Shown here piece after piece: positions 33,962 to 41,201 of a stretch of DNA of 64,000 nt. Each line of letters starts with the position of its first letter. The first letter of the stretch is position 1. This DNA is from Ferrovibrio terrae_A. Lineage in GTDB: Bacteria; Pseudomonadota; Alphaproteobacteria; Ferrovibrionales; Ferrovibrionaceae. The notes under the pieces were generated by a model. That model worked only from the letters and a program-made list of their open reading frames with translations. It searched no databases and was not told the origin of the DNA. A program made the translations under genes and the position numbers. The stretch lies in contig NZ_CALSAN010000023.1 of NCBI RefSeq assembly GCF_943372915.1, positions 6,927-70,926 of the forward strand. Direction: 5' to 3'.

Positions 33962-34039
33962 ACTTAAACAATTGATAATAAAAGATTTTATTGCGTGGGG
34001 CCGCTAGGGGTACAACTGCGGCAATTTCCCGCTTGATTG

Positions 34040-34093
34040 CCGGCAGGGGCGGGCCTAATTTCCCGCTCGCCTGCCGGGCGCGGCCTGCCGGGC
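34040..34093. repeat. Hairpin and short tandem repeat upstream of asd
   Basis: An inverted repeat (CCGGCAGG at 34040-34047 with CCTGCCGG at 34070-34077) is followed by a second copy of GCCTGCCGGGC (34069-34079 and 34083-34093). It sits in the 205 bp leader of asd and could shape the 5' UTR. No known riboswitch class is recognised. Confidence 0.4.
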
Positions 34094-34166
34094 ACCAACA
34101 TACGTCTCGTGTTCCTCAAAGTCCGCCGGGTGTCGACCTGCCGGACGCAGCGAAAGAAGGCCAGAT

Positions 34167-35192
34167 ATGACCTATAAGGTCGCCGTTGTCGGCGCCACCG
34201 GTGTGGTGGGCCGCGAAATGCTCAACATACTCCACGAACGCAAGTTTCCGGTTTCGGAAGTGGTTGCCCTTGCCTCGCGCCGCTCGGTCGGCCGCGACGT
34301 CATGTATGGCGACAAGCATATCAAGGTGAAGGCGCTCGACGAGTACGACTTCCGCGGCGTCGACATCGCGCTGTTCTCGGCCGGCGGCGCCACCTCGAAG
34401 GAATGGGCGCCGCGCGTCGCCGCCCAGGGCGCCGTGGTGATCGACAATTCGAGCTTCTGGCGTATGGACCCCGATGTGCCGCTGGTGGTGCCGGAAGTGA
34501 ATGCCGATGCCATCGCCGGCTATACCAAGAAGGGCATCATCGCCAACCCGAACTGCTCGACCGCCCAGCTGGTGGTCGCGCTGAAGCCGCTGCATGACCG
34601 CGCCACCATCAAGCGCGTCGTCGTCGCCACCTACCAGTCGGTGTCGGGCGCCGGCAACGAGGGCGTCACCGAGCTGGAGCGCCAGACCAAGCAGATTCTG
34701 GTCAACGATCCGGTGGTACGCGAGAAGTTCACCAAGCAGATCGCCTTCAACGTCATTCCTCATATCGACGTCTTCATGGACGACGGTTACACCAAGGAGG
34801 AATGGAAGATGACGGCCGAGACCAAGAAGATTCTCGACCCGAAGATCAAGCTGACCGCCACCTGCGTGCGCGTGCCAGTGTTCATCGGCCATTCGGAAGC
34901 CGTCAACATCGAGTTCGAGCAGTCGATCTCGGCCGAAGAGGCGACCGAGATCCTCAGCAGCGCGCCGGGCGTGCAGGTGCTGGATCGCCGCGAAGACGGC
35001 GGCTATATCACGCCGCTGGACTGCGCCGGCGACTACAACACCTTCGTGTCGCGCATCCGCGAGGATTTCACCGTCGAGAACGGCCTGGTGATGTGGGTGG
35101 TCTCAGACAACCTGCGCAAGGGCGCGGCGCTGAATGCGGTGCAGATCGCCGAAGTGCTGGCCGCCCGCCATCTGAAGAAGCAGGCCGCTTAA
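34167..35192 (+). CDS. asd: Aspartate-semialdehyde dehydrogenase
   Basis: Asd reduces beta-aspartyl phosphate to the semialdehyde, the branch point for lysine, threonine and methionine. The 341-residue protein has the NADP site VVGATGVVGREML at residues 8-20, catalytic Cys130 in NPNCSTAQL, and the substrate segment CVRVPVFIGHSEAVNIEFE. It stands alone 0.2 kb after a noncoding leader and ends at a terminator. Confidence 0.97.
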   Translation: MTYKVAVVGATGVVGREMLNILHERKFPVSEVVALASRRSVGRDVMYGDKHIKVKALDEYDFRGVDIALFSAGGATSKEWAPRVAAQGAVVIDNSSFWRMDPDVPLVVPEVNADAIAGYTKKGIIANPNCSTAQLVVALKPLHDRATIKRVVVATYQSVSGAGNEGVTELERQTKQILVNDPVVREKFTKQIAFNVIPHIDVFMDDGYTKEEWKMTAETKKILDPKIKLTATCVRVPVFIGHSEAVNIEFEQSISAEEATEILSSAPGVQVLDRREDGGYITPLDCAGDYNTFVSRIREDFTVENGLVMWVVSDNLRKGAALNAVQIAEVLAARHLKKQAA

Positions 35193-35227
35193 AACGGTCC
35201 GTCATTAAAGAAGCAGAGTTCTCCTCC

Positions 35228-35261
35228 GGGGCCGCTGGCAACAGCGGCCCCCTTCTTTTTT
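35228..35261 (+). terminator. Intrinsic terminator after asd
   Basis: Perfect 10 bp GC stem (35228-35237 with 35242-35251, loop GCAA) followed by CTTCTTTTTT. It separates asd from the convergent nrsF-like gene. Confidence 0.92.
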
Positions 35262-35262
35262 C

Positions 35263-35901
35263 CTACCAGCGCAGCAGGCGCCGGCCGATCAATGCGCCAA
35301 GGCCGGCCAGCAGGGCAATCGCCAGCGTGTACCAGGTGGCGACGAACAGCGGGCTGTCGTCCGGGCAATGCGCCGCATAGAGCGCGGCTGAAATCCCGCC
35401 GGCGATCAGCCCGGCCACGGCACCGGCGAGTGCGGGCCGCGACGGTGCGCCACTGCGCAGGGCCAGCAGGATCAGCGCCAGCGGCGCAAGACCCATCAGC
35501 GGAATATAGGTGAGACAGTTGCGCGCATTGCTGCCGACCAGGGCGGTGAGCCAGCCCGAACCGGGCAACGCGATCAGTTCGCTGGCAATGCCGATCAGCA
35601 GCAGGCCGGGCGCCAGCAACAGGGCGCGACGCCAGGCGCCCAGCGTGGCGCCGGGGCGGATCAGGCGCAGCACCAGACCGGTGGCCCCCACCGCCAGCAC
35701 CAGCGTGACAACGAATTTCAGCAGGAAGCGCAGTTCATCCAGCGAGGCCAGCGCATTGCCGCGCGGCCCGAGCAGCAGCATGAACAGCACCGCGGCAGCA
35801 ATGATGCCGCCGGCCAGCGCCAGCGACAGTTTCACTTCCGGCCGCAGGCCCGGCGGGGTCGCATCCTGGGCAATCGCGCGGATCAGATCGTCGGTTTTCA
35901 T
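35263..35901 (-). CDS. nrsF: NrsF-type (DUF1109) membrane anti-sigma factor
   Basis: A 212-residue protein with about six transmembrane helices and a short cytoplasmic N-terminus (MKTDDLIRAIAQDATP), the DUF1109/NrsF architecture. In Caulobacter the NrsF protein holds its ECF sigma factor at the membrane and senses heavy metal or oxidant stress through two conserved cysteines 50 residues apart. Here the only cysteines are Cys129 and Cys179, also 50 apart. It follows the sigma gene after 13 nt on the same strand. Confidence 0.9.
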   Translation of the reverse strand: MKTDDLIRAIAQDATPPGLRPEVKLSLALAGGIIAAAVLFMLLLGPRGNALASLDELRFLLKFVVTLVLAVGATGLVLRLIRPGATLGAWRRALLLAPGLLLIGIASELIALPGSGWLTALVGSNARNCLTYIPLMGLAPLALILLALRSGAPSRPALAGAVAGLIAGGISAALYAAHCPDDSPLFVATWYTLAIALLAGLGALIGRRLLRW

Positions 35902-35914
35902 GTCTCGCTGCTCC

Positions 35915-36496
35915 TCAGGTGCCGTGCTCTCTTAACCGCTGGGCCAGGGCCGCCAGTCCGCGGTGCAGCGCCACCCGCACCGCACCTTCCGTCATCATCA
36001 GGCGCTGCGCCGTGTCGCGGATCGAAACGCCATCCACGGCCACCGCCTGCACCACATTGCGCTGGCCCGGGGCCAGGCTGTGCAGATGGCGGACCACGTC
36101 GCCCACCACGCTGCGATCCTCTTCGGCCGGTGCCGCCAGCACGTCGCTGAGATCGTCGATATCGATCTCGCGGCCACGCCGGCCGCGGCGCCGCAGCGCA
36201 TCGACCAGCTTGTTGCGGGCGATGGCGCGAATCCACGGGCCGATCGGCACATCCTGCTGCCAGGTCTGCCGCTTGAGATGAATGGCCAGCAAGGTCTCCT
36301 GCACCACATCCTCCGCATCTGCCGGCATCAGGCCGAATTTCTGGCACCCGCGCCGGGCCGCAACGCGCAGCACCGGCGCCAGTTCGACCAGCAGGGCCTG
36401 ATAAGCGGCACGGTCGCCGCCAAGGCCAGCCCGCATCAGGCTGCTCCAGCGGGTTTCCTGCTCGCCTTGCGCATGGGCGAGATTGCGGTCGCTCAC
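35915..36496 (-). CDS. sigF: ECF RNA polymerase sigma factor, SigF type
   Basis: A 193-residue ECF sigma factor. Sigma-2 shows DAEDVVQETLLAIHLKRQTW and WIRAIARNKLVDALRRRGRR; sigma-4 shows LAPGQRNVVQAVAVDGVSIRD and the HTH TEGAVRVALHRGLAALAQRL. The start is a GTG with AGGA 8-9 nt upstream; the N-terminus then matches SigF-type proteins. Paired with nrsF and divergent from the DUF2282 operon. A SigF-like promoter lies directly upstream, so it is probably autoregulated. Confidence 0.92.
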   Translation of the reverse strand: MSDRNLAHAQGEQETRWSSLMRAGLGGDRAAYQALLVELAPVLRVAARRGCQKFGLMPADAEDVVQETLLAIHLKRQTWQQDVPIGPWIRAIARNKLVDALRRRGRRGREIDIDDLSDVLAAPAEEDRSVVGDVVRHLHSLAPGQRNVVQAVAVDGVSIRDTAQRLMMTEGAVRVALHRGLAALAQRLREHGT

Positions 36497-36505
36497 ATCC
36501 AGTCC

Positions 36506-36531
36506 TTCGTCACGGCACGGCCCGATGTTAC
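36506..36531 (-). promoter_or_regulatory. SigF-type promoter of sigF-nrsF
   Basis: On the minus strand, GTAACA (36531-36526), 16 bp spacer, CGAA (36509-36506). This matches the published Caulobacter SigF pattern GTAACC-N16-CGAA with one change. The predicted start site is only a few bases before the sigF GTG, so the message would be almost leaderless. Confidence 0.75.
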
Positions 36532-36577
36532 AGGCCGGCGGCAGAAAAAATAATTGCTACACGAAAGCGTGAGCAGC

Positions 36578-36603
36578 GTAACACAGGCCGGCGACCTGGC
36601 GAA
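36578..36603 (+). promoter_or_regulatory. SigF-type promoter of the bufferin-like operon
   Basis: On the plus strand, GTAACA (36578-36583), 16 bp spacer, CGAA (36600-36603), about 73 bp upstream of the DUF2282 gene. The same two elements with the same spacing occur in mirror orientation upstream of sigF, which makes chance unlikely. Confidence 0.8.
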
Positions 36604-36676
36604 TGAGGGGGTATGGGCGGGATCGAGCCGCGACCGCCCGGCCTTCCCCCAACCCGCGGCATCACAGGAGACACCC

Positions 36677-36961
36677 ATGCTCGCCAAGACGCATCTGACC
36701 GCCGCCCTGCTGGCCGGCTCGCTCGCCACCGCGATGGCCCTCATCGCCAGCCCGGCCCCGGCCCAGGATGCCGGCAAGGAAAAGTGCTATGGCGTCGCCA
36801 TGGCCGGCAAGAATGACTGCGCCGCCGGCCCCGGCACCACCTGCGCTGGCACCTCGAAGGTCGATTACCAGGGCAATGCCTTCAAGCTGGTCGCCAAGGG
36901 CACCTGCACCACCATGAAGACCCCGAAGGGCATGGGCTCGCTGGAGCCGATCAAGGGCTGA
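36677..36961 (+). CDS. bufA: Bufferin-like RiPP precursor (DUF2282)
   Basis: A 94-residue secreted peptide precursor: signal peptide to about residue 29 (cleavage near PAPAQ|DAG), then a mature part with four cysteines at 37, 48, 56 and 77 (KEKCYGVAMAGKNDC, GPGTTCAGTS, AKGTCTTM). This is the DUF2282/BufA layout; in characterised bufferins a DUF692 enzyme converts some cysteines to thiooxazoles and the product binds copper. A CAGGAG ribosome-binding site precedes the ATG; the longer ORF upstream covers the promoter and was rejected. First gene of the SigF-controlled operon. Confidence 0.9.
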   Translation: MLAKTHLTAALLAGSLATAMALIASPAPAQDAGKEKCYGVAMAGKNDCAAGPGTTCAGTSKVDYQGNAFKLVAKGTCTTMKTPKGMGSLEPIKG

Positions 36962-37035
36962 TCCCGCCTGGGCGGATGCTCTCGACGCTGACCTGTCGGC
37001 ATCCGCCCATTCCCTTTCCCGATCCGATCAACGCC

Positions 37036-37893
37036 ATGCTCCCCGATACAGCCGGCACCACTTTCAAGCCCACGCATTTCGCCGCCCTGCAGGCCGCGAC
37101 GGTGCAGCCGGGCTTTGTGCCAGGATTCATTGAAGTGCATGCCGAGAATTACATGGGCGACGGCGGCCTGCCGCATGCGCAGTTGACGGCCCTGCGGCAG
37201 GACATGGCGCTGTCGCTGCATGGCGTCGGACTGTCCATCGGCGGCACGGCGCCGCTCGATCGCGACCATCTGCTGCGCCTGCGCCGGCTCTGCGACCGCT
37301 ATCAGCCGCAGAGCTTCTCCGAGCATCTGGCCTGGTCGAGCCATGGCGGCGTTTTCCTCAACGATCTGCTGCCGCTGCCCTATACCGATGCGACACTGGC
37401 GCGCGTGATTTCGCATGTGACGCAGACCCAGGACGCATTGGGCCGGCGCCTGCTGCTGGAAAATCCCGCCACCTATCTGCAATTTTCTGCCAGCACGATC
37501 CCTGAAACCGAATTCCTGGCCGAGATCGCGGCACGCAGCGGCTGCGGCCTGCTGCTGGACGTCACCAATGTGCAGGTCGCCTGCAGCAACCGCGACGAAG
37601 ACCCTGTCGCCTATCTGGCGCGCTTCCCGCTGCAGCATGTGGGCGAGATCCACCTTGCCGGCCATCATGCGACGACAGACCGTCATGGCATGCCGCTGCT
37701 GATCGACGACCATGGCAGTGCGGTGAGCACCGGCGTCTGGCAGCTATATGAATCCGTCATCGCCCGTATCGGTGCCCGCGCCACCCTGGTGGAATGGGAC
37801 ACCGATGTGCCGGCCTGGCCGGTGCTGGCGGCAGAAACCGCGCGTGCGCAACAGTTGCTGGATCGAGTTGCCGGCAAGGCTGTGGCGGCCTGA
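37036..37893 (+). CDS. bufB: DUF692 multinuclear nonheme iron enzyme (MNIO), BufB type
   Basis: A 285-residue TIM-barrel MNIO that is expected to modify cysteines of the DUF2282 peptide. Conserved segments with metal-ligand residues are FIEVHAENYM (35-40), SLHGVGLSIGG (60-70), SFSEHLAWSSHGG (93-105), LLLDVTNVQVACSNR (172-186), GEIHLAGHH (203-211), LIDDHGSA and LVEWDTDVPAW. An ATG 60 nt upstream, 15 nt after bufA, is in frame, but the family N-terminus (FKPTHFAAL) supports this start. Confidence 0.92.
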   Translation: MLPDTAGTTFKPTHFAALQAATVQPGFVPGFIEVHAENYMGDGGLPHAQLTALRQDMALSLHGVGLSIGGTAPLDRDHLLRLRRLCDRYQPQSFSEHLAWSSHGGVFLNDLLPLPYTDATLARVISHVTQTQDALGRRLLLENPATYLQFSASTIPETEFLAEIAARSGCGLLLDVTNVQVACSNRDEDPVAYLARFPLQHVGEIHLAGHHATTDRHGMPLLIDDHGSAVSTGVWQLYESVIARIGARATLVEWDTDVPAWPVLAAETARAQQLLDRVAGKAVAA

Positions 37894-37894
37894 C

Positions 37895-38647
37895 ATGCAG
37901 CCTACTTTCACCACCGCCCTGCTGGATGCCGCGCATGCCCTGCCGCCCGGCCTGCTGGCCGCCGATCCGGCCGAGCGTTTCGCCGTCTATCGCAACAACG
38001 TGGTCAGCGGCCTGAGCCGCGCGCTGGCCGCCGGCTTTCCGGCCGTCGAGGCCATTGTCGGCACAGAATTCTTCGCCGCCATGGCGGCGATCTTCGTGCG
38101 GCAGTCGCCGCCGGCCTCGCCGGTATTGCTCGACTATGGCGCCACGCTGCCGGATTTTCTCAGGGATTTTACACCGGCCACCGAGCTGCCCTATCTCGCC
38201 GATGTGGCACGGCTGGAGCTGGCCTATACGCGCGCTTTTCATGCCACCGACGCGCATCCGCTGGCCGCCGACACACTGGGCCGGCTGGCGGCCGACCGCA
38301 TCGGCGGCCTTCGCGTCACCCTTCATCCGTCGCTGCAAATCCTGCGCGCAGACTATCCCGCCGCCACCATCTGGGCGATGAATACCGGGCGGCTGCCACT
38401 GGCCGAGATCACCGACTGGGCGGCCCAGGACATGCTAGTGCTGCGCCCGCAATACAGCGTGGATGTCGTCATCCTGGCACCGGGCGAAGCGGCATTCCTC
38501 ACCGCCTTGCAGGCCGGCAGCACGCTAGGCGAAGCGGCGGCTGCCGCACTGGATGCTGCCGCCACGTTCGATCTCGGCCCGGCGCTGGCCGCCCTCTTCA
38601 TGCGCGGCGCCGTGATCGCCTGCATGGATTCACAGGAAGACTCATGA
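37895..38647 (+). CDS. bufC: DUF2063 partner protein, BufC type
   Basis: A 250-residue protein with the DUF2063 signature RFAVYRNNVVSGLSRALAAG, FPAVEAIVGTEFFAAMA and LPYLADVARLELAYTRAFH. In bufferin-type loci this partner binds the precursor leader and the MNIO, acting as recruiting subunit. It starts 1 nt after bufB and its stop overlaps doxX (ATGA). An upstream in-frame extension lies inside bufB and was rejected. Confidence 0.92.
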   Translation: MQPTFTTALLDAAHALPPGLLAADPAERFAVYRNNVVSGLSRALAAGFPAVEAIVGTEFFAAMAAIFVRQSPPASPVLLDYGATLPDFLRDFTPATELPYLADVARLELAYTRAFHATDAHPLAADTLGRLAADRIGGLRVTLHPSLQILRADYPAATIWAMNTGRLPLAEITDWAAQDMLVLRPQYSVDVVILAPGEAAFLTALQAGSTLGEAAAAALDAAATFDLGPALAALFMRGAVIACMDSQEDS

Positions 38648-39135
38648 CCATGACCCGCTCGCTCCCCCTACCCGCAACACCCCGTGCCGCCAGCCTCGCC
38701 GCCACATTGCAGCGGATCATCGCCATGCTGGACCGGATTCCGCACAGCCTGATCGCGCTCGGCGCCCGTGTCTTCGCGGCAGCGGTGTTCTGGCAGTCCG
38801 GCCAGACCAAACTGGACGGCTGGCGCGTGTCGGAAAACGCCATCGCGCTGTTCCGCGAGGAATACCGGCTGCCGCTGCTCGATCCGGTGCTCGCCGCCCA
38901 TCTGGCAACCCTGGGCGAGCATCTCTTCCCGCTGCTGCTCGTTATGGGCTTTGCCAGCCGCTTCGCTGCCCTCGCGCTGCTGGGCATGACCGCCGTGATC
39001 CAGATTTTCGTCTATCCCGATGCCTGGCCGACCCATGGCATCTGGGCCATCAGTCTCCTGATCATTATTGCCCGTGGCCCCGGACGACTATCCATCGATC
39101 ACCTGATCCAGCGGTTTGGACGCGGTGGAAAGTGA
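38644..39135 (+). CDS. DoxX family membrane protein of the bufferin operon
   Basis: A 163-residue inner-membrane protein with four transmembrane segments and the DoxX pattern RVFAAAVFWQSGQTKLDGW, LGEHLFPLLLVMGFASRF and LLGMTAVIQIFVYPDAWP. DoxX is the usual fourth gene of DUF2282-DUF692-DUF2063 operons (BufD). The ATGA overlap with bufC shows translational coupling. Role unproven; possibly redox support or export. Confidence 0.9.
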   Translation: MTMTRSLPLPATPRAASLAATLQRIIAMLDRIPHSLIALGARVFAAAVFWQSGQTKLDGWRVSENAIALFREEYRLPLLDPVLAAHLATLGEHLFPLLLVMGFASRFAALALLGMTAVIQIFVYPDAWPTHGIWAISLLIIIARGPGRLSIDHLIQRFGRGGK

Positions 39136-39206
39136 CGCCACCGATGTCGCCTGCGGCCAAAGCCGGATTGCGCAATACGATGGCTTGAGGCGTAATGCGG
39201 TCTTAG

Positions 39207-39698
39207 ATGACCGCTTCTCCCCTGCCTGACGATGCGCATGTCCTGATCCAGGATGCCTATCAATACTGGCTTCGCATCCACCCGGCACCGGACAGGCTTC
39301 CGGGCCGGCAGCATTTCGATCCGCTCGATATCCCGCATCTGCTGCCGCATGTCTGGCTGGTCGACGTGATCCGGGGTGAGCCGCCGCGCTTCCGCTATCG
39401 CATTGCCGGCACCGCACTGAACCGCAGCATGGGCCGCAGCCTGACCGGCCAGATGATGGATGACGTCAATCCGGACTTCTACACCGTGCCAGAGATTGCC
39501 GCGCCTTATATCGCCATGCTGTCCAAGCCGGCGCCGGCCTATCGCAAAGGGGCACCGCTGTTTGCCCATAACCAGCAATTCCGGTCGCTCGAGCGCCTAT
39601 TGCTGCCGCTGGCGGGGAATGGCACTGAAACGGATATGCTATTCTGTTTGACCCTGTTCTACCTGCCCGACGGCAGCATTATCGGATCGATAACATGA
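39207..39698 (+). CDS. PAS_5-type domain protein, copy 1
   Basis: A 163-residue single-domain protein of the PAS_5/DUF1457 group: ILRLWLRIHPAPDRLPG-like start (YQYWLRIHPAPDRLPGRQHF), DIPHLLPHVWLVDV, FRYRIAGTALNRSMGRSLTG and the C-terminal FYLPDGSIIG. Such proteins are usually predicted sensory or ligand-binding. It overlaps copy 2 by ATGA. Confidence 0.82.
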   Translation: MTASPLPDDAHVLIQDAYQYWLRIHPAPDRLPGRQHFDPLDIPHLLPHVWLVDVIRGEPPRFRYRIAGTALNRSMGRSLTGQMMDDVNPDFYTVPEIAAPYIAMLSKPAPAYRKGAPLFAHNQQFRSLERLLLPLAGNGTETDMLFCLTLFYLPDGSIIGSIT

Positions 39699-40198
39699 GC
39701 GGTTTCGTGTTGCCCGCCGATGCCCATCCGGTGATCCGGAATGGCCTGGCCTACTGGCGCGCGGCGGCGCCGGCCGAAGGCCTGCTGCCGGGCCGCCAGC
39801 ATATCGACCCGCTCGGCATGCCGGCCCTGCTGCCCTATGCCTGGCTGCTGGAGGTGCATCAGCCGGAGGGCAATATCACCATTCCGCGCTTCCGTTTCCG
39901 CCTGGTCGGCAGTCATGTCGATCTCGGCTTCAACGGATCGATGACCGGCAGCTGGCTGCATGACATGGAAGCCGGCTTCGAGACGGTGAGTTCACGCTCG
40001 CGCAGCTTTGTCGATGCCGCCACCAATGCACAGATCAGCCATCGTCGCGGCCCGCCGCGGTTTCGCACCAATGCCGAAACGGCCGAACTGGAGCGCCTGA
40101 TGATGCCGCTGGCCAGCGACGGCAAACATGTCGACATGCTGCTCGGCTTCACCGTCTTCTATGACGGCATCGGCAGCGTCTTGCGTAGTAACTTGTAA
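39695..40198 (+). CDS. PAS_5-type domain protein, copy 2
   Basis: A 167-residue paralog of the preceding protein, sharing AYWRAAAPAEGLLPGRQHID, GMPALLPYAWLLEV and FRFRLVGSHVD. The two copies are tandem and translationally coupled and both lack an output domain. They follow the SigF-bufferin operon on the same strand after 70 nt, so they may belong to that transcript. Confidence 0.82.
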   Translation: MSGFVLPADAHPVIRNGLAYWRAAAPAEGLLPGRQHIDPLGMPALLPYAWLLEVHQPEGNITIPRFRFRLVGSHVDLGFNGSMTGSWLHDMEAGFETVSSRSRSFVDAATNAQISHRRGPPRFRTNAETAELERLMMPLASDGKHVDMLLGFTVFYDGIGSVLRSNL

Positions 40199-40201
40199 GA
40201 G

Positions 40202-41068
40202 TCAGCGCACGCGTTCGATATCGGGCAGGAATTGCGGCGCCCGCAACAGATCCTGGATCATGTGCAGCCGCATCTCCGGCGCGCGGTTCTCACGCGCATC
40301 GCGCAACGCGGTATAGGTCGCCGACATGGCGAACAGCAGCGCCTTCTTCGGCGTGCGGCCCTTCAGCAGCCGGGTGAGGAACAGCGACGCGAACAGATCG
40401 CCCGCACCCTTGGGCAGGCCCTCGCCCAGATCCGGCACGGCGCAGAGCCAGGCACCATCGGCAGTGACCAGCAGCGCCTCCAGCAGGGTCTGGCTCTGGC
40501 TCTGGCCGCCATCCTTCCGCTGCAGCGTGGTGGCCACCACCATCGCCGGACCTTTCGCCCGCAGCGCATCGCAGGCGGCCAGCGCGGATGGCAGATCGTC
40601 GATCTTGCCGCCGGTGAGATATTCCAGCTCGAAGCCATTCGGCGTGGCGATATCGGCGGTGGGAAACAGATGGTCGCGGATATAGGCGGGCAGTGCCGGA
40701 TCGACATACAGACCGCTGTCGCTGTCGCCCATCACCGGGTCGCAGAGGAAGATCGCCTTCGGATTGGCCGCCTTCACCGCCAGCGCGGCGCGGCCGGCGG
40801 CCTCGGCCGTGCGCGGGTTACCGAGCCAGCCGAGCAGCACGGCATCGATCTGGTTCCATTCCGGCCGCGTCTGCAAGGCGGCGATCCAGGCATCCATCTC
40901 CTCCGGCGCGGTGGACCGATGCGCCGGCGGACCATAGGAGGGATTGAAGGCCAGCAGCCCGGTCGGCACCGACCAGACTTCAATCCCGTTGCGCTGCAGG
41001 GGAAACACGGCAGCATTGTTGCCGACATGGCCGTAGATCACCTGGCTCTGGATGCTGAGCACGCGCAT
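40202..41068 (-). CDS. pdxY: Pyridoxal kinase
   Basis: PdxY salvages pyridoxal to PLP. The 288-residue ribokinase-like protein begins LSIQSQVIYGHVGNNAAVFP, has the PdxY segment LCDPVMGDSDSGLYVDP, and the catalytic GLPKGAGDLFASLF. Convergent with the PAS_5 genes by 3 nt. Divergent from the CoA ester lyase. Confidence 0.94.
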   Translation of the reverse strand: MRVLSIQSQVIYGHVGNNAAVFPLQRNGIEVWSVPTGLLAFNPSYGPPAHRSTAPEEMDAWIAALQTRPEWNQIDAVLLGWLGNPRTAEAAGRAALAVKAANPKAIFLCDPVMGDSDSGLYVDPALPAYIRDHLFPTADIATPNGFELEYLTGGKIDDLPSALAACDALRAKGPAMVVATTLQRKDGGQSQSQTLLEALLVTADGAWLCAVPDLGEGLPKGAGDLFASLFLTRLLKGRTPKKALLFAMSATYTALRDARENRAPEMRLHMIQDLLRAPQFLPDIERVR

Positions 41069-41122
41069 GGGCGAAATCCTGAAGTCGTTGCTATACAGAC
41101 AAAAGGCGGACGTAACGGAACC

Positions 41123-41150
41123 TTGCCATGCCTAAGTCGGCGTTTATAGT
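41123..41150 (+). promoter_or_regulatory. Candidate sigma70 promoter for the CoA ester lyase operon
   Basis: TTGCCA (41123-41128) and TATAGT (41145-41150) are 16 bp apart, about 50 bp upstream of the start codon. A repeated TTGC/GCAA pattern (around 41168-41188) lies between them and the gene. Confidence 0.55.
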
Positions 41151-41201
41151 GGCGCAATTCAAACTTATTGCACCGCAACAATTCTGCAAAAGGTCTTTCG
41201 C

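Noticed and set aside
36865..37713. 282-residue ORF opposite the bufferin-like operon
   Set aside because: Antisense to bufA and bufB, both of which carry strong family motifs.
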